Source: Garcia nutans
Taxonomy: Eukaryota > Streptophyta > Magnoliopsida > Malpighiales > Euphorbiaceae
NCBI GenBank assembly: GCA_947685225.1
Contig: CANTUV010000024.1
Location: forward strand, 53,596,001 to 53,660,000
Reading direction: 5' to 3'
Length of the DNA: 64,000 nt
Position numbers and translations under genes: made by a program. Positions 22,948 through 34,099 of this stretch are shown here, one piece after another. The notes under the pieces are model-generated. The model worked only from the letters and a program-made list of their open reading frames with translations. It made no database searches and was not told the origin of the DNA. Positions within the stretch are counted from its first letter, which is position 1. Each line of letters starts with the position of its first letter.

Positions 22948-23584
22948 AAAGAAATGTAACACCCTTATACCCTATAAAAGTACAATACATATTTTCAGCA
23001 TATGTAAAATACGCATATACGGTACAAAAATGTCACAGACCAGTATAATAAAAATTTTCAAATTTCTATTTTAAGACTTCAAATACTAATATATAAAATA
23101 AATAGTATATAAATATTCTTTGCTTGTTATAGGAATCCAAAATAAATATTTTATATGAAAATCTCTGGAAAAAATTCGCCAGAGTTTTGTTTGTAATTTG
23201 GACGTTCCCAAAATTCAACAAAACATAGCCTGCATAAAACAAACACTCCCAATAAAAATCAATTCACCATTTCACCAATACTTCTCAATTTCTCCATATT
23301 TTCTTAAAATACTTATATATAGATATATAAATTAACAACACACATAAAATCTCATCTGAACAAATTATTCAAAATATTCTTTACAATTTATATTATATAC
23401 TTCCAAAAACATATCATAACATATATAATATCAAAATACATTGTAATATCAAATATCTACATGCTGGCATCTGGCTCTGATCTTGGTGTACCTAAAAACA
23501 ACTCTTCAAGCTCAATAAATACAAACCTAGACCCAACCAGGTCTAGTAAAACACTTCGGCTCTACCAAATCATCCATGACACTT

Positions 23585-23621
23585 GCGCGACGAATTATAA
23601 TAGCACTAAGTCGAAGCCTAG
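23585..23621 (-). other. Double stem-loop, element A 5' LTR
   Basis: Minus strand CTAGGC-TTCG-ACTTAG is followed by a partly decayed second stem ending CGCGC; compare 1924-1960. Confidence 0.6.
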
Positions 23622-25393
23622 TGGTACAAACTTTGATAACAATATAGTCCAAATGTAATGTCAATGCACAACACATATATATATCACAACTCATAACATT
23701 ATATCTCATTATATTGCTCAAATGTATCACAATTCAAAATTCACATTAAAGCAAAGACAAGCATGGGCCCAAAAGGATCTAGTATGCTATTCAAATTTCA
23801 GAGTTACTGCTTTGGTCCATAATGACACCATGTGTATAGCCCGCATGCAATATATCCATGGATAATGTAACAGCTCCAGTCTCTTGGACCTCAACCCGGC
23901 TAGACCCTTAGGTCCTAATATCTTGGTCCTCAACCCAGCTAGACTGCTACAGTTTTTGAGGCAAACGACCAGTCTTTTCACCCCAAAAACATCATATTTA
24001 TCAGCTGGCCTAGCTTACGACCCAGTCTTTTCACCATTCCATCGTTTAGCCCGTAGGCAATCATAGGCATGCCGCCAAACCCAGAACTCTGAAAATTGAA
24101 TAATATACTAGTCACACAATTTATTCATTTTTCTCATTATTAATCTCTTTCTCTTTGTCACATATTCAATCTAGGCACATTGCCTTATTTTCACATTTTT
24201 TTCTCATTTTTCTCATTTTTCACATTTTTCTCATTTTTCTCACTTTTCTCACTTATTATCAATATCAATTCATTTCATTATTACACATATCTCATTTTTG
24301 CATTCACAACACATTACCCAATTACTTTGGGTATTTTCACATAATATGCATATTTCACATGTTACACAAATTAGCCATTATCAATGGCTTTTCACAATGC
24401 ATTTAACACATATATGACATTACAAATGTCATAGCATATTAATCATACACAATCAATGAACCAAGTAGCTTAACACATTTTTCAACCAAAATGTGTTAAG
24501 TCCAAATGTTATGCAAATATAGACATTATATTCAAAGTTTGTACATACCTCCACTAGCAACCCAAAGCAAGCTTAACACAACCTCCAATCCTATCCTTCC
24601 AACTTGCCCTTCACCACTTGGATGAAGCATATCAACCTTCCTCAATGCCTATACCAAATGTGATCATACATAATCATTTAATATTACATTCTAAGCTATT
24701 CTCAACATCAAACCATAATTAAATATCACTCTAAACCAAATCCCAAAATTAAGCTTCACCTCACTATAACTTTGAAAAACCATATCAAGCCTTTTAAATT
24801 AGTGTTTTAAGTTTATTAATATCATTAGAAACATATTTTAGCCTGTTTAAACCAATTACATTAATTAACCACATGCTTATGTCCAAAATCCTAAAATGAC
24901 ATAACCTTCACCATTGAAGGATCACCATTCAAACTCAATCCAATTATCATTTCAATCTTATTTCCACCACTTATATCCTTAAATAACATGATTTAAGCAT
25001 TAAAATCAAACAATTAATCATTCTTTGAGAATTCACTTTTCCAAAGCCCTAAATCAATACTACCCTCTTCAAACTCTAACCAAACACAACCAAATCTAGT
25101 ATTTTACTTTAAAATACTTGTTTATGCATCAAAACAACTCAGTTGGAGTCAATTTGCACAATTAAAAATCATGATTTCAAAAACTCAAATGTTCCATAAC
25201 ACTAAATTCTCTCTCTTCACCAATCTTACCCAAACACAACCATTTCTTTAATCCAACCTTAAAAATCAGTATTTACTCATCAAAAGAACATCTTCCATAC
25301 CCATTCCAACAATTATAACATGCTCTTTCAAAAACTCAATTCATACATAATCATAAGCTTTAAAGAACTTCATAATTTTGGAAATAAAACTTA

Positions 25394-25394
25394 C
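25394..25394 (-). promoter_or_regulatory. Donor-like site, element A 5' LTR
   Basis: Minus strand ACAA/GTAAGTTTT, about 720 nt from the LTR 5' end. Confidence 0.38.
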
Positions 25395-26115
25395 TTGTTG
25401 GAAAATCACCAAAACTATTCTTATTCCCTTGAAAGCTTGAAGAATTTGATGATGGAAGAAGCTAAAAATCTCCCTCTTTGGCCATGGAGAATTCGACTTG
25501 GAGAAGAAGAAGAAAAAAGATGAAGACTTCTAATTTTCTTTTTTTTTTTCCTTTCATCTTTTATTTTAAACCATATATATATATTATAATAATTAATTAA
25601 TTATTTAATTAATTATTTAATAAATTAAAATCCTAAAATCCCTCTTCCATTCAAAAATAATTTATTTTTGAATTATTTTATTAATTTTGAATTTCTAAGA
25701 TTTAATTACCAAAATACCCTTTTACTTTGACTTTTGTTTTAAAAAGTGTTGACTTTTATATGTTATGTATATTTTACATATATATCACATATATGTTCCA
25801 CTTTTTCATTTAAAATCCCTTCATTTTCATTTAAAAGGATTAATTTAATTTATCCATTTAAATTATAATTTATTTTATCAAATTTCCAAAAATTAGAACT
25901 TTTCAAAAATTTACAAGTAATGTGTATCTTAAATACAGATCAGATGTACCTTATATGTGTATTAAATATATTATGTATGCAATGTATTAATCCAACATAT
26001 ACAATTAATATACCATATGTATATGTTATATTTACTCTAGATATATATATTGAGTATATACAATTTTATATCTCCAAATACTTATTTAATTTCTCCAAAA
26101 ATCACGGATGTTACA

Positions 26116-26617
26116 TTATGAGTTCTTAGTAATGCCTTTTGGGTTGACGAATGCACCAGCAGCATTCATGGATTTGATGAATAGGGTATTCAGACCTTAT
26201 CTAGATCAATTTGTGGTGGTTTTATCGATGATATTTTGGTGTATTCGCATGACAAACATTTGCAGATTGTATTGCAGACTTTGAGAGAGAAGCAGTTATA
26301 TGCTAAGCTGTCTAAGTGTGAGTTTTGGCTTGATCAAGTGACTTTTTTCGGTCATGTGGTTTCAGCAAAGAGTATACGAGTTTATCCGAGTAAAGTTGAA
26401 GCTATTTTGAATTGGAGTCCACCGAAGACTGTGACAGAAGTTAGAAGTTTTCTGGGTTTGGCAGGCTATTATCGACGGTTTGTGAAAGGTTTTTCTATGA
26501 TAGCTACTCCACTCACCATATTGCTTCGGAAGGGAGTTAGATTCATTTGAACAGATCGATGTCAAGCAAGCTTTGAACAGTTGAAAGAGATGTTGACTCA
26601 AGCTCCTGTTCTTACTT
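26116..26617 (+). pseudogene. E0 pol: middle part of RT, up to the start of RNase H
   Basis: It resumes the frame broken at 1294, starting in the RT text Y-E-F-L-V-M-P-F-G-L-T. Near the catalytic F-I-D-D a base is missing and a short segment is lost, so the frame shifts. The stretch 26236-26547 reads the RT thumb and connection (C-E-F-W-L-D-Q-V and G-L-A-G-Y-Y-R-R-F), ending at a TGA. It stops where element B is inserted, before the T-L-P-V-E codons, which resume at 38644. Confidence 0.93.
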
Positions 26618-27072
26618 TGTAATATCCCAATGTGTGCCCTAGAAGTTGGATACAATTGTTGTTTTGATTTGAATTAAATGTATATATGTATTTGTAAAGG
26701 AAATGAGTGTGTTAAGAAAATGTATATGTTGTGTATATTGTAATATATATAACATATAAGTTGGTCAAATGGGGAGTCAAGGTAAGAGGATATTTTAACT
26801 TGTGTTAAGTGAAATTACTATAAAGGGCATATAAGTGACAAAAGTTAAGTTGAATGGATGAGGGCAATTAGGTAATTGTCTTGTTAAATTGCTTGGTGGA
26901 TATTTAAAGAAGAAGAGAAGTTGAATTTGTATTCTTTTTTCTCTCTTCTTTGTTGGTGTGGCCGGCTACCAAAGGGAAAGGAAGAGCAAATGAGGTGTTT
27001 TGATTTTTAACATCAAATTGAAGGATGAATCAAAGGATGAAGTTGGAGATTTGTGAAATTTCTTCATCTAAG

Positions 27073-27073
27073 G
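27073..27073 (+). promoter_or_regulatory. Donor-like site, element B 5' LTR
   Basis: AAG/GTTAGTACT, 455 nt from the LTR start. No partner acceptor was identified because B has no gag. Confidence 0.38.
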
Positions 27074-27460
27074 TTAGTACTCTCTTGTTTTCCTTTGTTA
27101 ATTTTGAAGTTGTGTCTAAGATGAATGGTGATTTGTTGATGTGATGATTTGGTGTGTTTGAGTTGTGTTTATAAGAGTTAGAATTGATTGTAAGTTAAAA
27201 GATTGAATTGGTGATTGGTTTGGTTTTAAATATGATAAGTTATGTGGAGGTTGAAAGTGGAAGATCAAGAGTGAACTTGGTTTTAGAGTTTTGAAGTGAT
27301 GAATGTTTAAATGTATGGTTAATTGTGATTATTGTGTTAAACATGCAAAATAGGTGTGAATGACTTTGATTACATCAATTTGAATGAGTTTATGTTGTGT
27401 ATAATGTGTTTAAATGCAATTAGAAGTGTTTTGGCCACAATTAGGATTTTGTTCTTGAGT

Positions 27461-27638
27461 GACACGGCCAAAAGCAAGAAGAGACACGGCCAAGACTAAG
27501 CATTTTGGAGAGACACGGCCAAGCCAAGGAAATTTGGGCCGTGTTGGATTGATTTTGGAGAAACACGGCCGTGTCCTATACATGTGTTTGCTACTGCCAA
27601 TTGGTTTTGAGAGACACGGCCACAAGCTTGGTCGTGTC
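27461..27638 (+). repeat. GACACGGCC palindrome cluster, B 5' LTR
   Basis: Same cluster as C and F. J inserted 10 bp after its last half-site. Confidence 0.85.
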
Positions 27639-28149
27639 CCATGAAGGTTGTAACACCCCATCTCAGCCTACGTTTATAGACCAAGATGGACTGTTATCTC
27701 ATAATGATTGTGTCTTAATATTTTACTTAGCCAATTTTAAGTGTAGATTTTTAAAAAATTTTGCCAGAGTTTCCCCTATATTTAGGGGTCCCAAGTGTCG
27801 CCAAAACTGATGTTTTTTTAATTTTTGAAACAATGTTGTTCTCAATCCAACAATCTCAATCAATCTCAAACACTTCCATAGTCGAACTCCTTATACCCTC
27901 CACTACAACCTGCATTAAAGTTTCACACTTCTATACACACATCCATACACACTAATTCATACAACATACATTAGTTAATATACTTAGCACACGTACTATG
28001 GTCTTTTACTAGTCATACATACAATTCTTAGTTACACTAACATATGTACATGCCATTCTAGTTACATTACTTATAATATCTTTCTGTCCGAACAGTTGCC
28101 AACACCAGCTGCTCGGAACACTGTAGAAACCAGCTTCTTGCTCAACCTA

Positions 28150-28191
28150 CGAGTTTAGAAAGGAAACTAAACTCGCTAAGCGTTTGCTTAG
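28150..28191 (-). other. Double stem-loop, solo LTR J (different stem sequence)
   Basis: CGAGTTTAG(8 nt)CTAAACTCG, a perfect 9-bp stem, then CTAAGC(GTTT)GCTTAG. The first stem shares almost no bases with GCGCGAT/ATCGCGC of the other LTRs but still pairs. Confidence 0.75.
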
Positions 28192-29713
28192 TGGGTACAT
28201 AAATCATTGCATTTCATAAATAAAATAAATGAGTAATTCAAAACATGCATTTGAATACTTTAATTAAATGAATAAGATATAAACATAATGATAAAAGATT
28301 AAATCCCATATTCTGAATTTATAAATTACTCCTTTTTCTTTTATCAACATAGGTGCTCTACTGGTCTAACAGAACATCAGCGAATAAGGAAGGGTCATGA
28401 TAAACATATCTCAACATGATCATATTTTATTATCTTTCATCATAATTCTTGCACATGTGCCAATGGCCATTATCATTGCATCATTGATCATGTCATTGTA
28501 ATCATCGGCCTTCAGCCGGAATATCATATCATGTCATAAGCAGTACTGCAGTAATAGTATGATGCATCATACCCTTATCTCAAGGGTTCTGTCATAACCA
28601 AGTAGAGCATAAATAATTTATTAAATTACTTTGATCATGATATTCAATAAGCCATGATTTGTCCATAATGCATGTATTGTCGGAATAGCTTGTCATAATG
28701 CCTTTCTGATCATTTCCAATTCTCCTTCATGTCATTTTATATGATTTAACATCAATCCATATCATAATATTCAAGTTTTAACACATTTAGAAAAATGACC
28801 AAAGGAATAGTAGCGCGGCGCGTAAAATCGGCAACGCAATGGCACGCGACCACTAAATGGTAAAATCTGTTTTTACTGCTGAAAATCAGTCAACTTTGGC
28901 AACGGTTTTGACCAAGTAAACAAACTTATTTTTGGCTGAATTTTTGCAGGAAAACACTTTCATAAGTTAACTAAATGCATGTAAAATTTTGTCGAAAAAT
29001 TCTTTCGTTTGCCCCTTCAACGGACTGCCCAAAATGAAAGCTGCAGAATGGTGCCCAAAAGGGACCATTCGGCCCAATTTTCAAAATTTGAGGGAAATTC
29101 GTTTTTTTCTTGCAAAATTGATTTTTAAACTCCTTTTGTGATACCATTGAAAGACTAAGGGTCCCTCTTTCAAACATCAACCCAAAGGGGTGATTAAAAG
29201 TTCATCAAAGTTTATGGATATTTGAGCAAAGTTTAGCTAGTTTGTTTTGTTTTCATTCTTTTTACAATCAATTGATTACAAATGGTTCAAGAGTACTTTC
29301 CCACATATTTACCACACATAATAACATCATTTCAAAACTATTTCAAAAGTCCCATAATGCAAAATATATGAATTAATTGAAAAGGCAATGATTTAAGTAC
29401 CAAACCTTAATTCTTTTTACTTGTTTCTAGTTCTTTTATGTCTTCTTTGCTTCCTTCTCTCTCACTTCTTGATTTCCTATAATTTTCATAAAATCCATGT
29501 CAAGAACATAATAAAATTTAAGTGCTTCATGCCTTCTTTTGCTAACTAAACTACTAGTCATCCTTTTTATCCTTAATCTTATATGTGCAAATCACCTCTT
29601 TCACTTTTCCTCAACTTCTTAAATTTTCTATAATCATCATATTTATTCTTTCATTTTTATCTTACAAATACTATAACCAATGAAAAAAATAGAACCATAG
29701 ATGAATTTCCTTA

Positions 29714-29714
29714 C
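29714..29714 (-). promoter_or_regulatory. Donor-like site, solo LTR J
   Basis: Minus strand GAG/GTAAGGAAA, about 826 nt from the LTR 5' end and downstream of a pyrimidine-rich leader. Confidence 0.4.
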
Positions 29715-30545
29715 CTCAAAATCTTATTCTCCACCAAAGTTTGCAATCTCTCCCAATTCTCCAAATTTGGCTACGTGAAAAGAAAAACAATCTCTCTCTC
29801 TTTTCCCTTCCTCCTATTTTCGGCCAAGCAAGAACAAAGAGAGTTCTTGGCTTTATTTTTGTGGTGTTCTCTCCTCCAAATGGCAGCCAAGAGAGGTTGA
29901 TAGGTCATGGTGTAGATGTTGATTTCCTATTGGTACACATATGTGAGAAAATGGCCAATTCTCATTGGTCCAAATGTCTCCTTCTTTAATTTATTTACAA
30001 CCCAAGCCCTTGGACTTCATCTTAATTATATTTTGGCCCCTCAACCTCATTGTGCTGTAATTTTATGCTCTAAGGTGTGAAAAGACCAAAATACCCTCCG
30101 GCGGTTACTCGTTCGTAACTTTTAAACCGAGCACTTTCGCCGAATGCTGTGGTACACTTTTTGACTCAGTTTTTCCTCTACTTTTCATTTTTGAGATCCT
30201 TTATTACTTTCGAGACACTTTTAAAAATGACCATGATGCCCCTGGTCAAAATCCCCTATATCTTCCAAACCGTGCTTTTCCGGGAAAAACCGTGTCGCAC
30301 TGTTACTGTCCGATTTTTCTCTACTTTCCATTTATGGAGTCTGTTATGTGCACTATTAAGGACCTCCGGAACAACTTTTGGTAATTACGGTCACCTCCCC
30401 AAAACTTTACAATCTTTTCAAATAGGTCCTTTCAATTTTACAGAACTTCCCTTCACTTCGCGCTTTTGAGTAGCTTCTCGGGAGGGTTCCTCTTACTGTA
30501 CATGGACGTACTGTACATATGTACAAATTGGGTCGTGACAAAGGT

Positions 30546-32352
30546 GTTTGCTACTGTGATGGTTCTTGACTTTTCTCACTTTGTTTTGATTCTTCAAAGG
30601 TTTTGTTGTTCCTAAACCTAAACATAAACACTCTAAACACTTTGAAAATAAAGAATGATCTAAATAAATATATGTGGAACATACATTCATATGATGTTGA
30701 GATTATAGCACACATTTGATGAGATTGATGAAGCATATGAACAATGTTAGGCTATATGCATTGTGAATGGTAATGTGATATGTACTTTGAAATATTGTAT
30801 CAATGATGCATATGATTATGTATAAACAATGTTATGTTCTGCATTGTGAATCTTGTGAATGGTAGTATGTTATATGAACAATGTGACTAATATTATGACT
30901 TGTATAGTGTGGAAGAGATGAGGATTATCCAAAAAGGTATGTGCAATGCAATTTATTATAATAAATTTCTTAATAATGAATGTTGTCAATGTGTTTTTAG
31001 AAATTGATTATGTATGCTTGAATAATGAAGTGTATAATGTGAATTGAGACATAAAGAGATGTAAAGCTAATGATCGGTTTGTTTAGCTAATGTAATTGAT
31101 GTTGTATATGTATAATGATGATTCAGATGTGATGTGAAGCCATTGTAATTAGCTAAGATAACTCAAATGTGATGTGAAGCCATTGTGATTGCCTATGATG
31201 ATTCAATTGAAAGACATAAGGCATGTTTGCCTAATTGATGATGAGAATTGAGAATGAAAGTAATAAATGAATTGTGTAACTAATGTGTTATTCCATTTTC
31301 AGAGTTTGTTGTTGGTGGCATGCCTAAAATGAGTAACAATCTCTTGAAGTTAGGTTGGCTAAGTCCTTGAAGCCTAATTGAGATGTTACAACCCTTGAAG
31401 CTAGGTTGAATTGGTTCTTGAAGCCAAGTTGGGTTGATGCTTAGCATGCTTTGCTCCCCTTGAAGCTTGGTTGAACCTAATCCTTGAAGCCTAGTTGGGT
31501 CTATGATAATGATAAATGTGATGAATGAACCAAAGCATTACTCTGAAAATTGAATGGCATATTAGTGTCGTTTGGGCCCGAGTCTGTCGTTGTTGTCAAT
31601 ATGATATATATAAATGTTGTAATAAACGAGTAATGAAATCTATGGTGGATTTGGTTGGAAATTTGATTCATGATTGATGAATTGTGAATAAAATAATGAC
31701 ATGAAATGTTATGTAATATGTATATTGAAATATTGATTTTGAGTATTAATGTTGGATTGATGATTGGTGATAATGACATGATATATAATGTGGGTATTAA
31801 TATGTTGATGGTGATTATTAGTGATGAATTGTGGTTGGTGAAAATGATATGTATATAATACATGAAATTAGTTAAGATATATGAAAGGTGCAATTTAAAA
31901 GGAAAACATGATAAGAAACTAATGGCACATGGAATTGATATATCATTATATATTAGCATTTTTATAATGTATGTTTATATGTTATTTTTGTACTACTAAG
32001 CTCTCGGGCTTAGCGCGGATGTGTAATCGCGCAGGTAGTTTGGTGGAGGATATGAAGTCTTTCGTTATGCCACAAGAAGAGTAAGAGTTTGTCGAGACCA
32101 ACTAGAGGGTAATGCATACATGTATAATTTTTAATTATGATGTATTTCTGGTAAGAGAATATTTATATGTATAAATGGAGTTTTGATAAAGATAATGATT
32201 TTGTAAATGTTATTTAAATTAACGTATTATGGTTTGAACTCTGTTACAGGTTTTTAAAAGATAACGAAAAGTGACATCCTTATACTTTATATACTTACTG
32301 TATGTATACTAAGTATATGTATAGTACTTATATAGGGTATTAGGGTGTTACA
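30546..32352 (+). repeat. Element B 5' LTR, second part
   Basis: Continues the LTR after J; matches 36837-38643. Contains GCTTCAAG-type repeats (about 31340-31500), the GGGCCC island near 31540-31585 and the double stem-loop 31996-32032. An antisense 152-codon ORF here is AT-rich and not taken as a gene. Confidence 0.95.
31996..32032 (+). other. Double stem-loop, element B 5' LTR
   Basis: CTAAGC(6 nt)GCTTAG followed by GCGCG(10 nt)CGCGC. Confidence 0.73.
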
Positions 32353-32359
32353 ATTATTT

Positions 32360-32371
32360 TGGTATCAGAGC
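32360..32371 (+). other. Primer binding site, element B (initiator tRNA-Met)
   Basis: TGGTATCAGAGC starts 8 nt after the 5' LTR end. Confidence 0.93.
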
Positions 32372-33620
32372 TTAAGTTCGAGATTCTCGGCCTAAGTGAA
32401 ATTAAAAAGAAAAAGCTTTAAAAAGTTTAAATAGAAGTAAAAAGGAAAAGTTTTGAAATGAAATTGGTAATACATGCATATGCATTAACACCTAGGTTGG
32501 TCTCGGATGTGGCATTATATGAATTGTAAAATATTTGTGTTATATGAGATGGATACTAGTGTGTGAATGATGTTTTACATGAAAGTAAAGTCAGAGAAAG
32601 AAATGATGTGGATTTATATAAGTTTAATTGATGAATTAAAAATGGAAATATATGCAAGTAAAGTGAATTGTTAAATGTGTTGAAGTATAAAGAAATGAAA
32701 AGGAGAATAAAATTGAAATTGAGTTGAAATCAAATCGAAATAAAAGTATGTACTTTTTCCTTTATACTTTGAATCTCTTTATAATAGAATTTATGTTGGG
32801 TTTGTTAGATAGAGGAAATATAGTTGAATTGTTAATATTGGAAGATATGTTACTAAAATGAGAAAAATATGGTGGAATATTGAATGAGTTGGTTAGTATA
32901 GACAAAGTGTGATTATTTAAAATGTGGGGTATGTATATGTAAAGTTAAGATTTTGTTTAAAGGAAAAAGAGATGATATTGATTAAGTAAAAATATACATT
33001 GGTATTGTTATTTTAATGCGAACATTGTGAATTCCGTGTTAGAAATGTGAGATGTTTGGATATTGTGAAAGCTCATGGTAATGGTGATAATATGTGATAT
33101 TTGAGATTTTTGAAATGAGCTTGATAAATGTGGAAATTATATGTGTTGATATTGCTTTGTGATATATATATATATAGGATGTTTTTAAAATGGATATTAA
33201 GAAAAGATGAGTTTGATAAATTGAAGTTTAAGTGTAGTAGTAAGTTGAAAAGTTAAAATTTTAGTGGAAATTGATAAAGATCATTTGGATGTTGATGGTT
33301 TAGTGTATATGCAATACATGAGTTAGATGAAAATGACTAATATTGCATATGAAAGTATTATGAATTGAGTAATGTGATTGATAGTATGAGAATTTGTCTT
33401 GAAGTAAAAAGGGAAGTGGATAAGCAAATGAAGATGAGCTATTTTAAGTCACTATATTGAAAAGGGTAAAAATGGATATGGAAATATATTAAATGCTTTT
33501 AAAGATGAAAGTGAAAGAGATGTTACATTGGGAATGTGGCTAAGATGGATGTAAAGTGCTATTATAGTCAGAATATATATATATATGTGTGTTGTGTGAA
33601 TAAATACTTTGCATCATACT

Positions 33621-33905
33621 GGAAGAATCGATACTGTATTGCGCTCACTGGCTCTCTTAAGTGGGAGGTCAGGGGTTCGATCTAGGGAGGTGACTTGCAC
33701 TCATATGTCTTGGGTGTAAGTCAAATAAGTGAATCCTGTTGGAAGGCCCGTGAGGGCAGTTTAGTGCTGTAACAGCCCAGCCCAGAAACCTTGAGGGTTT
33801 CTCCGGATAGGAATGGCTCAGCAGGTGGACTGGGACGGTTGTTACAGTTATAAAGGAAAATTTGTATTGAATGTATGAAAAAAAAATAAAAATAAATAAA
33901 TAAGA
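33621..33905 (+). mobile_element. SINE-like tRNA-derived element
   Basis: A GC-richer island in the B interior. An A-box-like TGGCTCTCTTAAGTGG (33649) and a B-box GGTTCGATCT (33674-33683) look like an RNA polymerase III promoter. An unrelated body follows, then an A-rich tail with AAATAAAT steps (33878-33903). Flanks GCATCATACT (33611-33620) and GCATCTAACT (33906-33915) could be a 10-bp TSD with two differences. The corresponding A interior lacks it. The family is not identified and the left end is approximate. Confidence 0.68.
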
Positions 33906-34079
33906 GCATCTAACTAATTAAATGTATACATGTATATGATATGTGAACTGAGTTTTCAATATGAATGAAATTATGATATATACACAAATGTGTGAATTAC
34001 ATTATGAAGGTGACCTATGATTATGTATGTGGTAAATTATAGAATTAGTGATATGGAAATGATGTTGTGTGTATTAGAG

Positions 34080-34099
34080 GACCTAAGAGAGATTAGGTC
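34080..34099 (+). other. Conserved 7-bp hairpin in element B interior
   Basis: GACCTAA-6 nt-TTAGGTC; counterpart of 18532-18551 in element A. Confidence 0.6.

Larger units (their letters stand above)
21253..22954 (-). other. Element A interior, PBS-proximal part (non-coding)
   Basis: AT-rich, no ORF over about 60 codons. Near the PBS it keeps short blocks also seen before gag in C (GCCAATGC and a purine-rich segment) and then diverges into unrelated non-coding DNA. This fits replacement of gag-pol by other sequence. It holds the PBS (22936-22947) and a fragment resembling initiator tRNA-Met (22737-22760). Confidence 0.8.
1295..26115 (-). mobile_element. Element A: LARD-like non-autonomous LTR retrotransposon (with C, D and F nested inside)
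   Basis: The outer boundaries begin TGTAAC and end GTTACA, flanked by the 5-bp TSD TTATG (1290-1294 and 26116-26120). The E0 RT frame continues across the insertion. The 3' LTR is 1295-2327 plus 14701-16843 and the 5' LTR is 22955-26115. A PBS matching initiator tRNA-Met is at 22936-22947 and a PPT is at 16844-16857. Without C and F the element is about 10.0 kb. The interior is about 3.7 kb and has no gag-pol ORF on either strand. It is related to the interior of element B, which defines a shared non-autonomous family. Its proteins would have to come from autonomous relatives; that is inference. Confidence 0.92.
22955..26115 (-). repeat. Element A 5' LTR
   Basis: It is 3161 bp, uninterrupted, and starts TGTAAC and ends GTTACA. 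Sister of 1295-2327 plus 14701-16843, with many more differences than the LTR pairs of B, C, G or H, so A is the oldest of the five. The double stem-loop is at 23585-23621 and a GTAAGT donor-like site at 25394. It lacks the CGTG palindrome cluster. Confidence 0.93.
26618..27648 (+). repeat. Element B 5' LTR, first part
   Basis: Almost identical to 35806-36836. Contains a TATA-rich zone near 26720-26755, the GGCCGGC motif at about 26960, a donor-like AAG/GTTAGTAC at 27073 and the palindrome cluster at 27461-27638. Interrupted after AAGGT by J. Confidence 0.95.
27649..30540 (-). mobile_element. J: solo LTR (2892 bp) of a more distant gypsy family
   Basis: Its flanks carry TSD AAGGT (27644-27648 and 30541-30545). 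On the minus strand it begins TGTCACGACCC and ends GGGGTGTTACA. No PBS, PPT or gag-pol is inside. It differs in most of its sequence from the other LTRs, yet it has a GAG/GTAAGG donor-like site at 29714 and a double stem-loop at 28150-28191 with other stem bases. It lacks the GGGCCC island and the palindrome cluster. Small ORFs inside look incidental. Confidence 0.9.

Noticed and set aside
29741..29989. An 82-codon ORF in J.
   Set aside because: Lies in a solo LTR over its leader region, opposite to the LTR sense, without known motifs.
31501..31959. A 152-codon minus-strand ORF, repeated at 37792-38250.
   Set aside because: Both copies lie antisense in the B LTRs, whose near-identity explains the repetition; composition is AT-driven (Ile, Asn, Ser).
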